Shown here piece by piece: positions 1-14,080 of a stretch of DNA of 64,000 nt (position 1 is the first letter of the stretch; each line of letters starts with the position of its first letter). This DNA comes from Vigna angularis. Its lineage: Eukaryota; Streptophyta; Magnoliopsida; Fabales; Fabaceae. The DNA lies in contig NC_068977.1 in assembly GCF_016808095.1 (NCBI RefSeq), forward strand, positions 8,182,479 through 8,246,478. The letters are read 5' to 3'. A model generated the notes under the pieces. It was not told the origin of the DNA, ran no database searches, and saw nothing but the letters and a program-made list of their open reading frames with translations. The position numbers and the translations under genes were made by a program.

Positions 1-1243
1 ATGAAGTTATGAAATTCTTTTATCAAACTCACATGGTGAACTTAACTATTTTTTTAATATTTAATTTATAAAATGAAATATTTTTTTTATAAAAATAATT
101 AAAATTTTGAAACATCAATTTTGTTGTTCTTCAAGTTCATAATTATAAGAATCAAATAATTATATATCATTGACAAAAAAAACTAATTGAAGAATATAAA
201 ATTTTTAAATAGTTAATATAAAAAAATTCTTATTATAAATTTAACTATAATACTTAAATTTATGAAAAAACACAAACTTAATTAACTTTATTTTAAAGTT
301 GAAAGTCGAAATTATTCTATTTTTAAAAATTTTATCCAATTTAGTGTCTCAACTCCATAAATGTGTAGATTTTTTGTTTAAACTAAATTTTGTTAAGATT
401 ATTTGACGTTTTATATGAATTTCATAATAGCATTTGAATTGTTTATACTATTTGACATATTTTTTTCTACCATATTAGTTAATAATATATGTTTGAAATT
501 TCAAATAAATTTAACAAATTTTGATTAAAGAACTAAATTCAAGCAATTTTAAATTTTAAAGATGAAGAACTAAATTAGTCTAAACTTTTGAAAAAAAAAC
601 TAATTCCAAATTTCAAAAAAACAAAAAAAAAACATTTAATCCTTTATTTTAATATAAAAACACAAATAAAGAATAATAATATACCTTTAACTTTGGTTCA
701 AAGATATAAAAGATTCGAATAAAATCAAATATACATAAAACTTTATTAAGATACCCTTATATGGTTGAATAAATTTATTGCATTCGAGTAAGAAAGAGTA
801 ATTAATACGAATATTAATTGAGAAGAAAAATAATATTTCATTAAAATGTGAAAATATTATTTAATTTGAAACTTTGTTATATAGATAAAGTCGTACTCAT
901 TGTGAAACAAAATAAATATTTATTAGAAATATAAGATAATTTAAATAAATCAGGAATGCTATATAATTATGTTTATCACATTTCAACAATAAATATTTTC
1001 CTTAAAATGTTATTGATGGAAGCAGATAACATCTCAATTAATTGGAAACTGTTAATACTGCATCACCAAATAAAAGTTATTGAAGTTTTATTATATTTAA
1101 GTTTATAAAAGATTGCCATATACTTTTTATATATAAATAATTTTTTTAATTTTAAGAAATAAATAAATATATGTGTACATCCACATTAAAAATAATATTT
1201 TTATATTTGAGTAATTCTTGTAAATTGATCCATGATTCTAATA

Positions 1244-1325
<82 letters not shown>

Positions 1326-4200
1326 GAATTATCACATTTGATTCTTAGCTAAATGAAAGTTGAATCAATCACATCTTAATGTAAGCAATTTATTTTTGAA
1401 GTAATGATTGAATACATGCATATAAAATTGATTGCAAATGTTATGGTTTCTAAATTAAATTAAATTTTCTCAATAGCTTTTATGAGCATTTAAAAGAAAA
1501 AAATTTTATTCATCTACAAGAGATTGGCGTGAAGTGTTTTGGTAAGACAAGTTAACTATTAAAAAGTTTATAAACTAGTAGTTTGACAATGCAAGAATTT
1601 CTAATTTATAGCTATATGTTACTTTAACTAACTTCTAAGTAATTATTTGCAATTTATCCATTTTTTAATTTTATTTTATTTATAAACACAAATTTCATTT
1701 ATATAAATAAATATTATATACTTATAATATTATGAAGTATTTTATATCTGTCGATTACTTTATTAACTAGTGAAAACTTTTTTTATGATTATAAAAAATA
1801 ATAACATTATTATTATTATTGTGATTATTATAATTATAAAAATAATTTTTATAATTATTAAAAGAAATATAAATTTACCTAATACTTTCAATTTTATAAG
1901 ATAACTTATTAACTCAAATACTTAAAGTTTAATGAAAGTTTAATTATTTTAAAAGTTCAAAAAATATAATTACATAATATGTTTGTGAAAGAAAAACATA
2001 GACTTCACTCATGTAATAAAACTTACCTATTTATATATTTTCTTATCATTCTACATTTATAACTCATTTATCCTTATTTCTGGAAACTCTAAATTAATAA
2101 GTTTGTTATCATTAAAAACTTATAAATTAAAGGCTTATCCACTATCGGTTAGTTTTATAAACTATTTTTTTTAATTAAATAAGTTTTTTTATCACTAAAT
2201 TATTATACATTTTTTATTTTTTATTTTTGTCTTTTTTCATAAATTTGGTCTATTTTGTCTTTCTCTTTTTAGAAAGTCACGGATATAGTCATCCATAATC
2301 AACGATATTAGTTTTGTTTTTGTCTTTAGATCGATTAGATAGCTCGGTGTGTGTCATTTTCCAAACTCAAATAAGGTCGATAAGATAAGTGGCAAACTTT
2401 TTAAGACGTCCCCAATCTGGTAAGATTGACAATGCCCGTGTATTATTTTTCCAGGTCAGCAAGATATCTGAATAGTCCAATAAGGATTAGATAGCCCAAT
2501 AGGTATATAAATAATTCAGATAGCTCAGGCGAAGGTCTAAAGAGTTCAAAAAAATGTTATCCAAATTATCTGAACTACTAATCGAGTTCTCAATACATTT
2601 TATTGAGTCATTTAAACTTCTCATTAAGTTTATCTGAATTCTCAATGCACCTTATCAAACTATCCAAATTTTCTACCGTATTGTTTGAGTTCTCTATTCA
2701 CCTTATCAAATTGTCGAACTTAACGGAATGTGATATCTCATTCATTATTAAATTATTTTACAAACCTTAAAAATGTGGTATACCTGTTTGTCATATGAGA
2801 AAAAAAAACTAAAATCCATAACTTTCTAACAAAAATTGGATATAACATGAAATTTATGGACGAAAGGATATTTAAAAAAAATAACAGTTTCTCTAATGTA
2901 CTTAAATATATAAATATATATACTGTTTCAGTTTCTTTTTTATTTGTTTTTAAATTACATTATTAGCTTTAATACAGTATTCATTATTAATGTAATGTCT
3001 ACTATCAGGATAATTTATTTTATCCTTTCATCCCTGTATCATAACAAATATATCTAGAATAATTAGAAAATAAATAACAAATACAGATAGATATAAAAAA
3101 GCTTATTATAATATCTATTTGAAATTGTGAAAGTAGCAATCAAACAGACAAAAACATATTACTATAAAATTTGACTTTCAAAAGTAACCGAGGAAGCTTG
3201 AACTTAATTAGCTTACAAATAAATGCAAAAAGTTTGTACCCACAATTGACGGTGTAATAGAAGTTTATAACTGAACGCGGTAGTAGCATTAAAGACAAGA
3301 AAACGTGTAACATTTATAATGTTCAAAACTCCACGTAGATATGAGGTGGCTACATTGGAATGTGCATGTCTTGCGTGTATCCACCTTGTACTTTTTATCT
3401 TGTTCTTTTGAATAAATCCAAATTCCAACCCATGAGAGAGAATTTGGTTATTTATCGTGTCGTAGCATCCATAAAATGCTAACATCCTCAACCAATAACT
3501 CTCATTCTACTTCCAATGTTGCAGCTTTTCTTGCAGAACTTTTCATTACAATGGAATCTCGATGTTTTCGATTCTTTCTGCTGTTTCTTTATTATCTTTT
3601 CAAAATATATGGATAAACATTCATTTTGAATTTTGATATTTTAAAATATATTAAAAAAATTAATATATCAATATCAATGTATTTTAATGTTGTGGAGGAG
3701 AACATCAAAAGGATTTCGACTAGATTATTTATCCTATTATGCTTGTGTTATGCATAATAAGGGATTGAAAAAATAATTAACTTACACTTTAATTACATAT
3801 ACCATATATATCCCTCTTTAAATAGTTTTCGGATTTTAATAAGGGATTAGTAAAAGAATTAATTTACATATATATGTCATAGATTTGTTATTGTTTTCCA
3901 TGGCATTTTTTTAATGTTGTGAACCGAAAATCATCTATAATTTGAAATAATCAACTTATATATGACTCTATTATTAACTCATTCTCAACTCATTATCCAC
4001 TTATTATCAACTTACCATTATTTTCTTTTCATTATGGTCACCTATTATTTTTAGTTTTACTGTATAGGATACGTGTAACATTTTATTTAAATAGTATAAA
4101 CATTATTAAGCAACTTTCACATAATTAATAAAATAAAACTGTCAAATTCAAGAAGTATATAAAATATCATACAGTTATCCAATATAATTATAATTTATTC
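1..4200. other. AT-rich intergenic spacer, no gene seen
   Basis: No open frame with a recognisable domain on either strand. The stretch is very AT-rich with many homopolymer runs and contains one long TA microsatellite (listed separately). Around 2480-2720 there are loosely repeated segments built on words like CTCAATGCACCTTATCAAA, which look like decayed tandem repeats of unknown origin. A 92-codon reverse frame at 3213-3491 has no family resemblance and is not called. Confidence 0.6.
1252..1322. repeat. (TA)n microsatellite
   Basis: An uninterrupted AT/TA dinucleotide run of about 70 bases, seen directly. Length is likely polymorphic between accessions. Confidence 0.95.
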
Positions 4201-4229
4201 TATATTTACAACGTCAAAAAGGGCAAAAC

Positions 4230-6440
4230 GTAAATATTTACATCATGTCTCTCAAAATATAGTTATACAAAACTAACTACTGTACTCAAGTTATACATTT
4301 GTACCATCGCCTCCTAGAATCGATTCCACATAGACTTCCTCACTCTCTACTCATACCAATCAGATAATCATTGCAAAAGAAATTAAGCATACACAAGAAA
4401 ACAAACAAGAAACATAAAAAAAGAGTAAGCTAATGTTAAAAGAAACAAACACATAATATCATAGTTAATCATACATCACATTTCATACAAAGTTAAACAA
4501 ACATCTTAAGCATACCATGGACCTAGACTTGACTATCCGGATTAAAAGTATGAATGTCGAGCTATGGCGGATCATGCACTTGTGGTGACCTTTATTGCTC
4601 TACAAAGTCATTTCTAATGAGTTTCATTCTACTACACTCACAAGGTTAGTTCGTTCTACGTCTTAGGCTATAATGGAGCACCTAGACTAGGACCTCCTGC
4701 TACTTTCACCATACGCATCACTCCTCTGTAATTGAGAATGAATGACTATTAGAGTGATAGGATAACCTCCAAGAATGAGCTTCCTACATTCATACACAAC
4801 TTGAAATAACCACTCAGAATTTCTCTTTAGAAACTCTTATTCAATCACACCTTAATAACATTTCATAAAAATATATTAAACATGTCATAAAGGACCAACC
4901 AATCTTAAAAGAATGAATCAACAAAGAGAGAATGCCAAAGACATTAGCGTTGAGTAACACATCCTTACCGTTAAGCGCTATTCTTCACATAAATCTGGCG
5001 CTTGAGTGCCACCTTAGTGCAACTGAGCGTCAAAGCTCTCGGCTTTCTAGCGCTCAGGCTCCGCTGATTGCTACTAAGCGCCACACGAGAAGAGTGAAGA
5101 CCTCTAATTTAGCTTGGTTGCTCTCAATACTTATCCAAATGATAAAAATGGCATCCCTAGACACTAAGAATGATTTAAAAACAAGTTTATAACTTAAATT
5201 AAATAACATTTTTGCTAATTTGGTTAAGAATCAAGGTTCAATCAACTAACTTACAACTCATACTCATGCATCTCATTTCTCTTGTTTTAAACTAGGTTTT
5301 TAACACTTTAATTAGCCAGCTAAGTCCTAATAACCTCTTAATAAACACCAAACCTCATATTTGCTCCTTAGACCAAAAACTAGGTGCATTAAACTGATTT
5401 AACTACTCTCAAGTGTCCAAACTTAATCTCACCCTTTCTAACTCAAAACTTGACATTTTAAGGGTTTAAACAAGTTATAAATGACCCAACAACAGACTCC
5501 AAACCATTTATTTAAGCACAAACTTGCTACTTTAGAATCCCACTACTCAAAACCCCTAAAATGAACCAAAGACCATACAAACACATCCTATTAACTACCG
5601 ACCAATTCTACATTAGATTTCTACTAACTCAAAGCTTAAATAAGTTTTAAATGATCTAGAACATACCCAAAAACTCAATTCCTCCCATTCGACCTTTACC
5701 TCAAAATCTCGCTTATAAAAACCCCTTCTTAAGGTCCAAAATCAACATACAACTCAACTTACTCTTTACTTTTCAATACAACACCAATTTTTATAATATT
5801 ACCTTCAAAATAGCAATATTCACAAGGTTAATCAAATACAAATCAAGATCATCCATTTTATCATACATCCAATAACCAAATACAATCAAAGAAACACTAA
5901 TAACACTAAAACAATAATCTTATTTACTATCAAATTAACATAACATCATATCAACCACCACTCATACTTGCAAATTTAAATTATAGACAATCACTAGCTT
6001 CCTTTACCTAATTGGGAAAACTATCACAACTTTATACAATGTATTACTCTTGTCTCAACTTTAAAAATACGTACAAATCACAAAATCATTATAGAGTAAG
6101 TCCTTAGGACCTCTGATCGACAAAGAACTAGAAAAGAAGATCAAATGACACACGCGAGCAAACTTATATGTATGTGCCTTAAACTAAGAATTAAAGAAAA
6201 AGGAGTAGCAACTTACTCTATAAAGAAAATCGATCAGTAGAGAATGAAGGACTCACTACTATGATCTCCTAGACAGTTCCTGATCGTGGAATAGATGTGT
6301 TAAGAGTCATAAATCTTAGAGAGAAATAAATTAAAACTCAAAAAACAAGTTTTAGAAAGATGATGAGTATTTTAGATAATGAGACATTTTGATGAAGTTC
6401 TATTTATATTATTGAATTATTTTAACATTAAAATACTCGA
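4230..6440 (-). mobile_element. Decayed LTR-like remnant, reverse orientation
   Basis: Read on the minus strand, this stretch resembles the one at 10.2-12.2 kb. It opens with an AT-rich block, then words such as CATCATCTTTCTA and a TTTCTCTCTAAGA block. It continues through a middle rich in GCGTTGAGCGCC-like words (4930-5100, complement) and ends in a GGAAG...GGCGATGG block near 4310. These are traits of a long gypsy-type LTR with its own leader. I could not find matching terminal dinucleotides plus a target-site duplication, so both ends are approximate. No protein-coding pol domain is present. The 86-codon forward frame at 4932-5192 lies inside this repeat and is not a gene. Confidence 0.5.
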
Positions 6441-7319
6441 TTTTATTATTTTAAAATATTTATCAACTTTAATATTCTTATACTATAAAAGCTACAGCAT
6501 TACATTTTTTTTTTATTTTGAGAGTTTGAGAATGAAATTGCAATGTTGAATCGATAAGTAATATATATAAATTTATGCTAAAATAATAGATTTGATGATA
6601 GCATCTAATATTGAATGGTATGAGAAAATAAATTGTATTTGTAAAGAAAATTTTATATTTTTATTTAATTAAATATTAAAAGGATGGCTAAAAGGATTAA
6701 TTGAAATTTAAATTTAAATTAAAATTATGGACAAGTAGTGCACCTAAAACTAGGATTATGTTCATTTCACTATTAAAAATGTATTCTTGCCAGTTTAAAC
6801 TTGAGAACATGGTTCTTATGTGTTTCCTATTAGTTTTAATTTTCTTCTTGGGTACTATTATCAATTTCAATAATTTTGCCGTGTTTTGGTAAATCTTCCT
6901 TCCCTACATGAACCACGAAGTTATAATTTTAGTTTTACGATAATGTGAAATGTTAATTTTTAATCTAATAAAGTATTTTTTAAAACTTAAAATATAATCA
7001 GATATATTTTAAATATACAAGAAAACATTTTGATGCAATATTCCTACAGATTTGATGTTTTGAAAAATATAATATTATAAATTAAATCAAACATTTTCAA
7101 AGATAAAAATTGCTTTTAGAAAATTCAATAGCCATGTTTATAGATCATTTATTTAAAAAATATTAACTTTTTAAAAACTTGTTAAGCTAACACTAATCAT
7201 AGTATTAAAAACAAAATTTATTTTTAATATGAAGAAAAGTTAAAAAAATATTTTTGTTTTCAGAAATTTTTTATAATGGTAACTCCAATATATATAATAT
7301 ATGGGCGTGTTACTTTATT
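6441..7319. other. AT-rich spacer, no gene seen
   Basis: No coding or structural feature stands out. The last five bases before 7320 (TTATT) form the left target-site duplication of the neighbouring solo LTR. Confidence 0.6.
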
Positions 7320-9798
7320 TGTAAGACCCTGGAAATGTAAACCAGCCTCTACCTGTTAAATCGTATTTAATGTGTCCAAACCCTGTTCGGATTTCATTTA
7401 AAACCCACTCACAAACTCTGATCACGTCTGCCAAGTGTCAAAATGGAACATTCTGATTTCAGTAGTGGAAGACAGGTGTCCGTATGTGAGAGTGCGTCCA
7501 TTTGACCTTGGAAAGAAAACTGATTTTTCTGAAAACCTTCTTCCCACTCTCTCTGCATGCACCCTTCACCTTCCTAAAACCTGACTTTCCATTTTTCCTC
7601 CTCCTTCTCTCTAGAAAGCTTCCATCTTCTCTCTACCATAACTCACCACTCTCTTCTTCGATTCATATTCAGAAACCGTAGGAGCATCCTCTGAGTTGAG
7701 AGCTTCAATCTGAACCGAATAGATCCAAGTTTTGAAACCGGTAAGTCTCTCGACTCTGGACGCTCGTTTCTGAGTTACATGCAAACCAAGATTCGGCTGC
7801 ATGCAAGGGTATAAGCTAAATTCTTCTACGTTTCTTTTGGTTAGATTTAGTGAAGAACTTAAGAAAATCGTTGAGTGTAGAAAGCCATAATTGAACGAGA
7901 CAAAGTCATCCTCGTAGACGTACACCACTATCCAGGTAAGGGAAGCTTACATAATTTAATTTAGATTTGTATGTTGTTTTGTTGTATGAACGATCGCTGT
8001 TGTACTGAATGAATATGATATATGTTGGTTGATATGTATGTGAATGGTCGAGGCGTATGATTGTGAATATGAGAAATTATTTTAAAGTATGATTGATTAA
8101 CATGAATCATATGATGTATGTAAATTGATATTTAATATGAAGTTATGAAGTATAAATTGATATGTTGAAACTGAGTTAGAAATAGATGAAAAATCTGGAA
8201 TATGACATTCTTACTATGAAAATGTACGCTCGTCATCGAACGGTCCTCTACCGTTCGGTTTCCTAGTAAATAGTTTAAAAATGGAATTCTTCCATTCGGG
8301 AAGGACTCTGGTCGAGAACGAGCGTCCTTTTGTGAGGTACTAGGTTGAGCGTTCGGTTCAGTCTAGTTGAATCTATATATCTGAAATAAAGCCATAATAC
8401 ATTTATACCCTTATACTTTAAAAACTAGTAATGCTCGGTCTTATACCTAGCGTTCGTCATAAGTAGCGCTCGGTCGTATACCTAGCGTCCGTTCTAATGA
8501 GCTCTCGGTCTTACACCTAGCATTCGTCTTAAGTAGTGTTCGGTCTTATACCGAGCGCTCGTCATTACATTTGATTACCAAACGTGCGTAAATAGCGTTC
8601 GTCCAAATATTTTAGTAAACGGGTATTATCGTGTTCGGTCATTGACTGACAGTCGATCTCTTTAAATGAATTTTTTTTTTCATTATAGTCAATTACTCGT
8701 CTTGTTGTATCTTTATCCATTTGGATTCGGCCTAGAGCCTTTGTATTTAAATTATTCTGAATATTGATTGTATCGTTCTAGAATCAGTTCATTTAACTGA
8801 TTTGAATAGTAATGGCGTTCGTCAAAGAATCAAGTGTTGATTTATTCTGATTGGCAACGAGTCTTTCTAGATCTCGTCCTTAACGTTCGTCCTCGTCCTT
8901 CAGAGGGCTGAACGTTCGTTATTTTAGGTATTGGAAAATAAAGATAAAAATGAGAATGAAGTACAAGATTTTAAAGGATGAACATGATATGGAATGATTA
9001 TACGATTATGGATTTTGTACGAGCGTTCTAGGAAGGAACGACTCATATATATTGAATATTGGATTTGGTAAAGTATGAATGTGGTTATGCTAATGCTGGC
9101 AGTCCATCCTGATGTTCCGTGAGTACTCATCCTCACGTAGAGGGGGTAGGTCATGTGTGGGAACGGCAGGAGATCCTAGTCCTTAGGGGTACTTTGGATA
9201 GGGCTAACCTCGAGTGGCAGCTGTTGAGTGTATCCCAGTTACTACATCACTCGGGTGCAAGGACGCCTGTAGCTACACAGACTCATACAGTCCGGACGGT
9301 CTGTCTAGTAATATAATTCGTATGATGTTATATGTTGAACTATGTGTTGATGTGAATTGTGAATGCTTATTTTATATCTTGATGTATGAATTAAATTACA
9401 TAAGCTTACCCTGTGTATTTTCCTTGTGTTGTCCCTCGTCCTTGTACGTCCGTCCTGTCCTTGCGATGATCATCCGTGTGGATGTCAGCAGAAGGCGAGG
9501 CCTTGCTAGAAGACGTCATTGAAGAAGAAAATCTGGTAGAAGTGGAAGTCAAAGCCGAGCCCTAGAGCGCTCGTTAATCTTTTAGATGTTAGCTGTTTAG
9601 TTTTAATATTTGAACGTTCGGTTAATGTTTTGTAAAACCGTTCGTTCATAACTCTTATTTCCGAAGTACGGTAGTTGTTTTATGTACTTAAACATATGTT
9701 GGTTTTTGAACTCTGATCTTAGTGTAAAGACTGTATTGTTTACTGTCAAATGTAATTAATTCTAATTTATGGTGATTACTGTATTTTGGGATGTTACA
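7320..9798 (+). mobile_element. Solo LTR (gypsy type) with TTATT target duplication
   Basis: The segment begins TGTAAGACCC and ends GGGATGTTACA, the TG...CA ends of a plant LTR. It is flanked directly on both sides by TTATT (7315-7319 and 9799-9803), the 5-bp duplication expected of LTR-retrotransposon integration. There is no primer-binding site, gag or pol inside, and the unit is about 2.5 kb, so it fits a solo LTR left by recombination between two LTRs. The C/T-rich block near 7540-7620 and the splice-like sites after it may be the old promoter and leader. The start and end words resemble those of the solo LTR at 41376-44154, so the two are probably related lineages. Frames at 7611-7928, 8924-9154 and 9119-9522 are chance frames within it. 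Confidence 0.85.
8425..8580 (+). repeat. Tandem GCTCGGTC...CGTTCGT repeats in solo LTR
   Basis: About four diverged copies of a roughly 38-40 bp unit, each with a CTCGGTC-TTATACCTAGCG-TTCGT framework. They sit in an LTR that is generally rich in CGTTCG words. Seen directly; the function, if any, is unknown. Confidence 0.75.
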
Positions 9799-10159
9799 TT
9801 ATTCATAAGCCAACATATCAACTCCAATCCAGAACAGCTAAATGTGACCTCCATACACAGTGTAAGAACAACATCACAATTATTTATCGCAATTATTTGT
9901 AAGTCGGAGGACGCGTCCAACACACAATAGAAAAATAAATGAAATTTGTGTGAGACAAAATTATTACATTATAATTTATTTCATATTATAGTGTAGATAA
10001 TTTGTATTATTAATAAATTATTTTACAAATAACATTATTTTAAAAAATAAAAGTAAAATATATTTTTATAAATTTTATTTTATTAAATAATAAAGTAATT
10101 AAAAATTACAAAAAATAGAATTAAAATAAAGAAAGTAGTATGTAAAATTTAAGAAAATG

Positions 10160-12190
10160 ACATTTTAGAAATGGTGGTGGTTTAAAAATAACAAGACTCA
10201 ATTGTTTTAATATTAAATGATTTTAATATATATAATTTCATTATAAACGAGTTTTATTATTTTAAAACATATCATCTTTCTATAAATTACTTTTCTAGAG
10301 TTTTTTACTTTTCTCTAAGGATTCTCGCTCTTTGTTCGTCTGTTTGAAATCAGATACTGCCTGAGTGATTCTCACGGCGAGATCTTTAAGTCTAGCCTTT
10401 GCAAAAACGTAAGTTGGTTTATGCTCTTTTCTTTAGTATGTTTTCTCTTCATTTGCATGCACACCATTTATGGTTGTACGTGTCATATGAGTTTTCTACG
10501 CGACTCTCTGTTGATCAGTGGTTCTAACGGCATATCCTGATCATGATTCTATTGAGTGTCATTTGATTTATGGGAGTTGTTGAATGTGAGCTTGTTGAAA
10601 TATCTTTGTCTGGTAGCCTCATTTCATGAATTTGGAGTGAATATGTGTTGTCTAATATTGAAAAAGTCTTGTTGTGAGTACTTGTTAAATATTGCATGTT
10701 TGATCACTTGAGTTGATATGTTTAAGATTATAATTGGTTAAAATATGTTTTTACTTCATGATGTAGTCAATAGGTTGAGTTTTAGAGGTTTTGATAGATG
10801 AAAATCTAAAAATGTTATTTTGGAAGAAGTTGAATGTTTGGGGTCTATTTTGAAGTCATTTGTGACTTTTTTTAGCCACTTAGATAGCTGAATTCTGGTT
10901 TGTAACATGTGGGATTTAAGTTGTGAGTTTTTGAGTTGTTGGTTTGATCTAGTGGATCTCATTCCTAACCAAATAAGCAAACTGATACTCAATTTTAGTT
11001 ATAAATATGATTTTGAATCAACTCTAGTGTCAATGATATCAATTTGGTCATTTGGATAGGTTTGGAATGCAACCAAATCAGAAAATCGAGTTGTTGACTT
11101 CTGGTATAACGCTGAGCGACCCTATGTGGCGTTGAGCGTTACAAAACCGAGAGCCATTGGGCTCCCGGATGCTAAGTGCCACTTTGGACGTTGAGCTCCA
11201 CAAAGTCAGTAAGTTCTTTGACTTCTGGGCGTTGAGCGGTGGAATTGGGCGTTCAACACCATTTTTCCATTACAGGTATGGACCTCTTTTTTCCTTAATT
11301 TGCTAGATAAGATGTCCTCTCGCTGGGTGAGGAAAGTAGCTCGTTGACCACCCTGTTTCTGGCATTTTATGTTGTTTTCTTGTCTTTAATTTCTTGTTTG
11401 GTTTTAAGTTAATTATTATGATGTTAGGTACAGTTTGTAATAAATTATCAATGCCCTGCGAATGGTAATGATGTAATTGCTTGTTTGACTGGATTGGTTA
11501 TTTTGATATGATGTATATTTGTTAATATTTATAAATATGTTCATGACACATGATAATGGATGTTATGTATAGTTTATGATAATTATGAATGCCCTGTGAA
11601 TTGAAATGATGAATGTGTATTCAGTTTAAGTTTGTGGTAAAAGGAATTTCACGGGGGAAATCCTCGTGTTGTGTTTGAGTGTAATGTATTGAAGTAGAGA
11701 TTTCAAGATTGGGGAAATGATTTTGACACTTCAATAACTATCCAAACTTAAGTAGATAAGGGTGGTTATGTCGTGAGGAGTCGTAGGAGGTCTTTAGCCT
11801 AGGGTTAATTTGACCATAGGTTTTTGACGGACTAACCTTGTGTGGTACTTTGGATGGTAGGTCGCCACACATCCACAAGTCTCCCATGAGCCTAACATTA
11901 ATACATGTATCTAGATGGTCAAGTATAGAGGGAAGAATTTTATGAATTAGGATTGATTTTTTATCTATGTTATATGTCTAATTCTATAAACGTGCTATAT
12001 GATGATTTTTGGTACATTAGGTTACATTTTATTTTCTGTGTTTGTTTGTTTGCTTTGTTATATTTGTAATATATGTAATAACATCTTATATATTTTCTTT
12101 GAGTTAATTGTTTTGTATTATTGAAGATGGGAAGAATCCAATGGTAGTAGAATACTATGAGAACTATAATCTTACATATTCTAAAAACAA
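10160..12190 (+). mobile_element. LTR-like remnant (same family as 4.2-6.4 kb)
   Basis: The forward-strand block starts with an AT-rich region. It contains CTTTTCTAGAG...TTCTCTAAGGATTCTCGC at 10288-10330, a middle rich in GCGTTGAGCG words (11110-11270), and ends with a GATGGGAAGAATCCAATGG block near 12130. The same ordered landmarks occur in reverse at 4.2-6.4 kb and, truncated, at 12.7 and 22.4 kb. There is no pol domain and no clear target-site duplication, so the boundaries are approximate. The 78-codon reverse frame at 10756-10992 is not supported as a gene. Confidence 0.55.
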
Positions 12191-12664
12191 TTAATATTTA
12201 AATATAATTTATTTTATTTAATATTTTTTATTAGTTATACTCGTGTAGTATTTGTTGTTAAACTTGTTTAATCAATAATAATAATAATAATAAATATAAT
12301 ATGAGTATATTTAAAGATAATTAATTTGTTACTTTTTTGTTTTATTAAAGTCACAAACTTTAACAATTTAAAATTGTAATAAAAAATGAATTCAATGAAT
12401 ATTAAACAAAATTTATAATATCAAAAAGTGTGATTTATTTTATCACTAAATATTTAAAATGAATTAATTTATTTATAAGTATAATATGTTAATTTATTTT
12501 ATGACAAATATAATTATTTAAGGAGTTAAATATATTTTTAGTTTATAGGAGTTAAATATATTTTTAGTCTATAAACTTTAATGTAAAATCAAAATTTGTT
12601 CTTGTCTAAAACTTTGATACAATTTGATTATCAAAATTTTAAAATGAATGAATATAGTCATTCT

Positions 12665-13620
12665 AACTTGCATTAGTATAAATAATTTCATTATGAACGA
12701 GTTTCATTATTTTAAAACACACGGTCTCTCTAGAAACCACTTTTCTAGAGTTTTTTGACTTCTCTCTAAGGGTTCTCGCTTTTTGTTCATATGTTTGAAG
12801 ATCCAAGATTGCTTGAGTAATCCTTGTTGGAAGATCTTCAAGTCTAAGCGATCAGTTTCTTAAATAGAATAAGTTGATTTTATGTTTCTCTTTTTAAGTC
12901 TATTTCGTTTTTCTTGCATTCTAGCCCTTTCATTTTGCAAGTAAAGTTTGAGTCTTTTGTAAGACTCTTTATTGATCAATGGTCCTATTAGTGTATCCGG
13001 ATCGTGTTTTTGTGGTTCGTAGGAGCATATAGAACTTCTTGTGCATTTGGAGCTATTAAAGGCTTTCTAAAACGATTTGATCATCGATAAGGGAAACTAA
13101 CTAATGCTTTAAAATTAGTAGATGTGTATAATTTATGTTAGATGTTTGAATTGTGTGAAATTTGATGTGGTGAAACTTTGTTATAAATTGTTGGTTGAAA
13201 TTAGTATTGGTTTTGGATGATTTATGATGGTTAGAAACAATTATTTAATTTATTTAAATGATGTTGAAATATTGTTGTGATATGGTATAAGTACTTGGGT
13301 TGTTGTTAGAATCTTTTGGTTTGGTGTGAGAAAGTTATGAAAGAGTTGGTTGGTTCAATATAATGGGTTTTGCATGTCTAATTAATTAATAAGATTGAGA
13401 AAATATATTATTGGTTAAAAAGGAGGGTTTTGACAGGAAAAATTCTAAAGGATTGAGTTCTTGAATTAGTTTGGAGTTAGGACTTAGCTTCTTATCTTGA
13501 TTAAATATGAAATGTGAGTATGTTAATTTAGTAGTTGGACTATGGTGAGTGTGAGCTTAATCTAATGGATTGAGTCATTGATTCATGTTTAATATGATGA
13601 TTAGTTATTTTAGATTGTTT
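12665..13620 (+). mobile_element. Truncated LTR-like fragment, forward
   Basis: Shares the opening block AATTTCATTATGAACGAG and the TTTTCTAGAGTTTTTTGACT / CTCTCTAAGGGTTCTCGC landmarks (12739-12780) with the fragments at 10.2 kb and 22.4 kb. It then runs into sequence without coding potential. Ends are approximate, and it lies close behind the 10.2-12.2 kb remnant, suggesting nested or serial insertion. Confidence 0.5.
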
Positions 13621-13874
13621 TGCAGGGTTGGAATAACATAAATATACATAATTCTATTCTTAAAATTTGATAACATTTCTTGAAAATATAGTGCTTATTT
13701 ATACAAAAATTTAGGTACAAATTAGAGCATATAAGATTCTTAAAATAGTTTTAATGGTTGTCTTTATTTCTCTCCCCTAGAAATATATAACTTAGGAAGA
13801 AAAAAAATGCTTGACAAGATAACAAAGAGAGGTATTGTTATTATCAAATACAAAAAGAAAATTCCAGATTATCT

Positions 13875-14080
13875 TGATAATCTCTGATACAAAAAAGAAA
13901 TTAAAACCTCAATTTATCTAAAGATAATCTCTGATAAGGAGGTGATGAAATACAAAACAAAGAAAATCAAATAGAAGTGATAATCTCTGATACAAAAAAG
14001 AAATTAAAACCTCAATTTATCTAAAGATAATCTCTGATAAGGAGGTGATGAAATACAAAACAAAGAAAATCAAATAGAAG
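13875..14080. repeat. Perfect 103-bp tandem duplication
   Basis: Two adjacent copies of a 103-bp unit beginning TGATAATCTCTGATAC (13875-13977 and 13978-14080) appear identical base for base. Shortly after the second copy is a GCGGCCGC octamer (14083-14090). Identity of both copies implies a recent duplication or an assembly join. The surrounding 13630-14270 has no recognised gene. Confidence 0.85.

Noticed and set aside
9119..9522. Two overlapping forward frames
   Set aside because: Inside a solo LTR with defined ends and target duplication; no domain.
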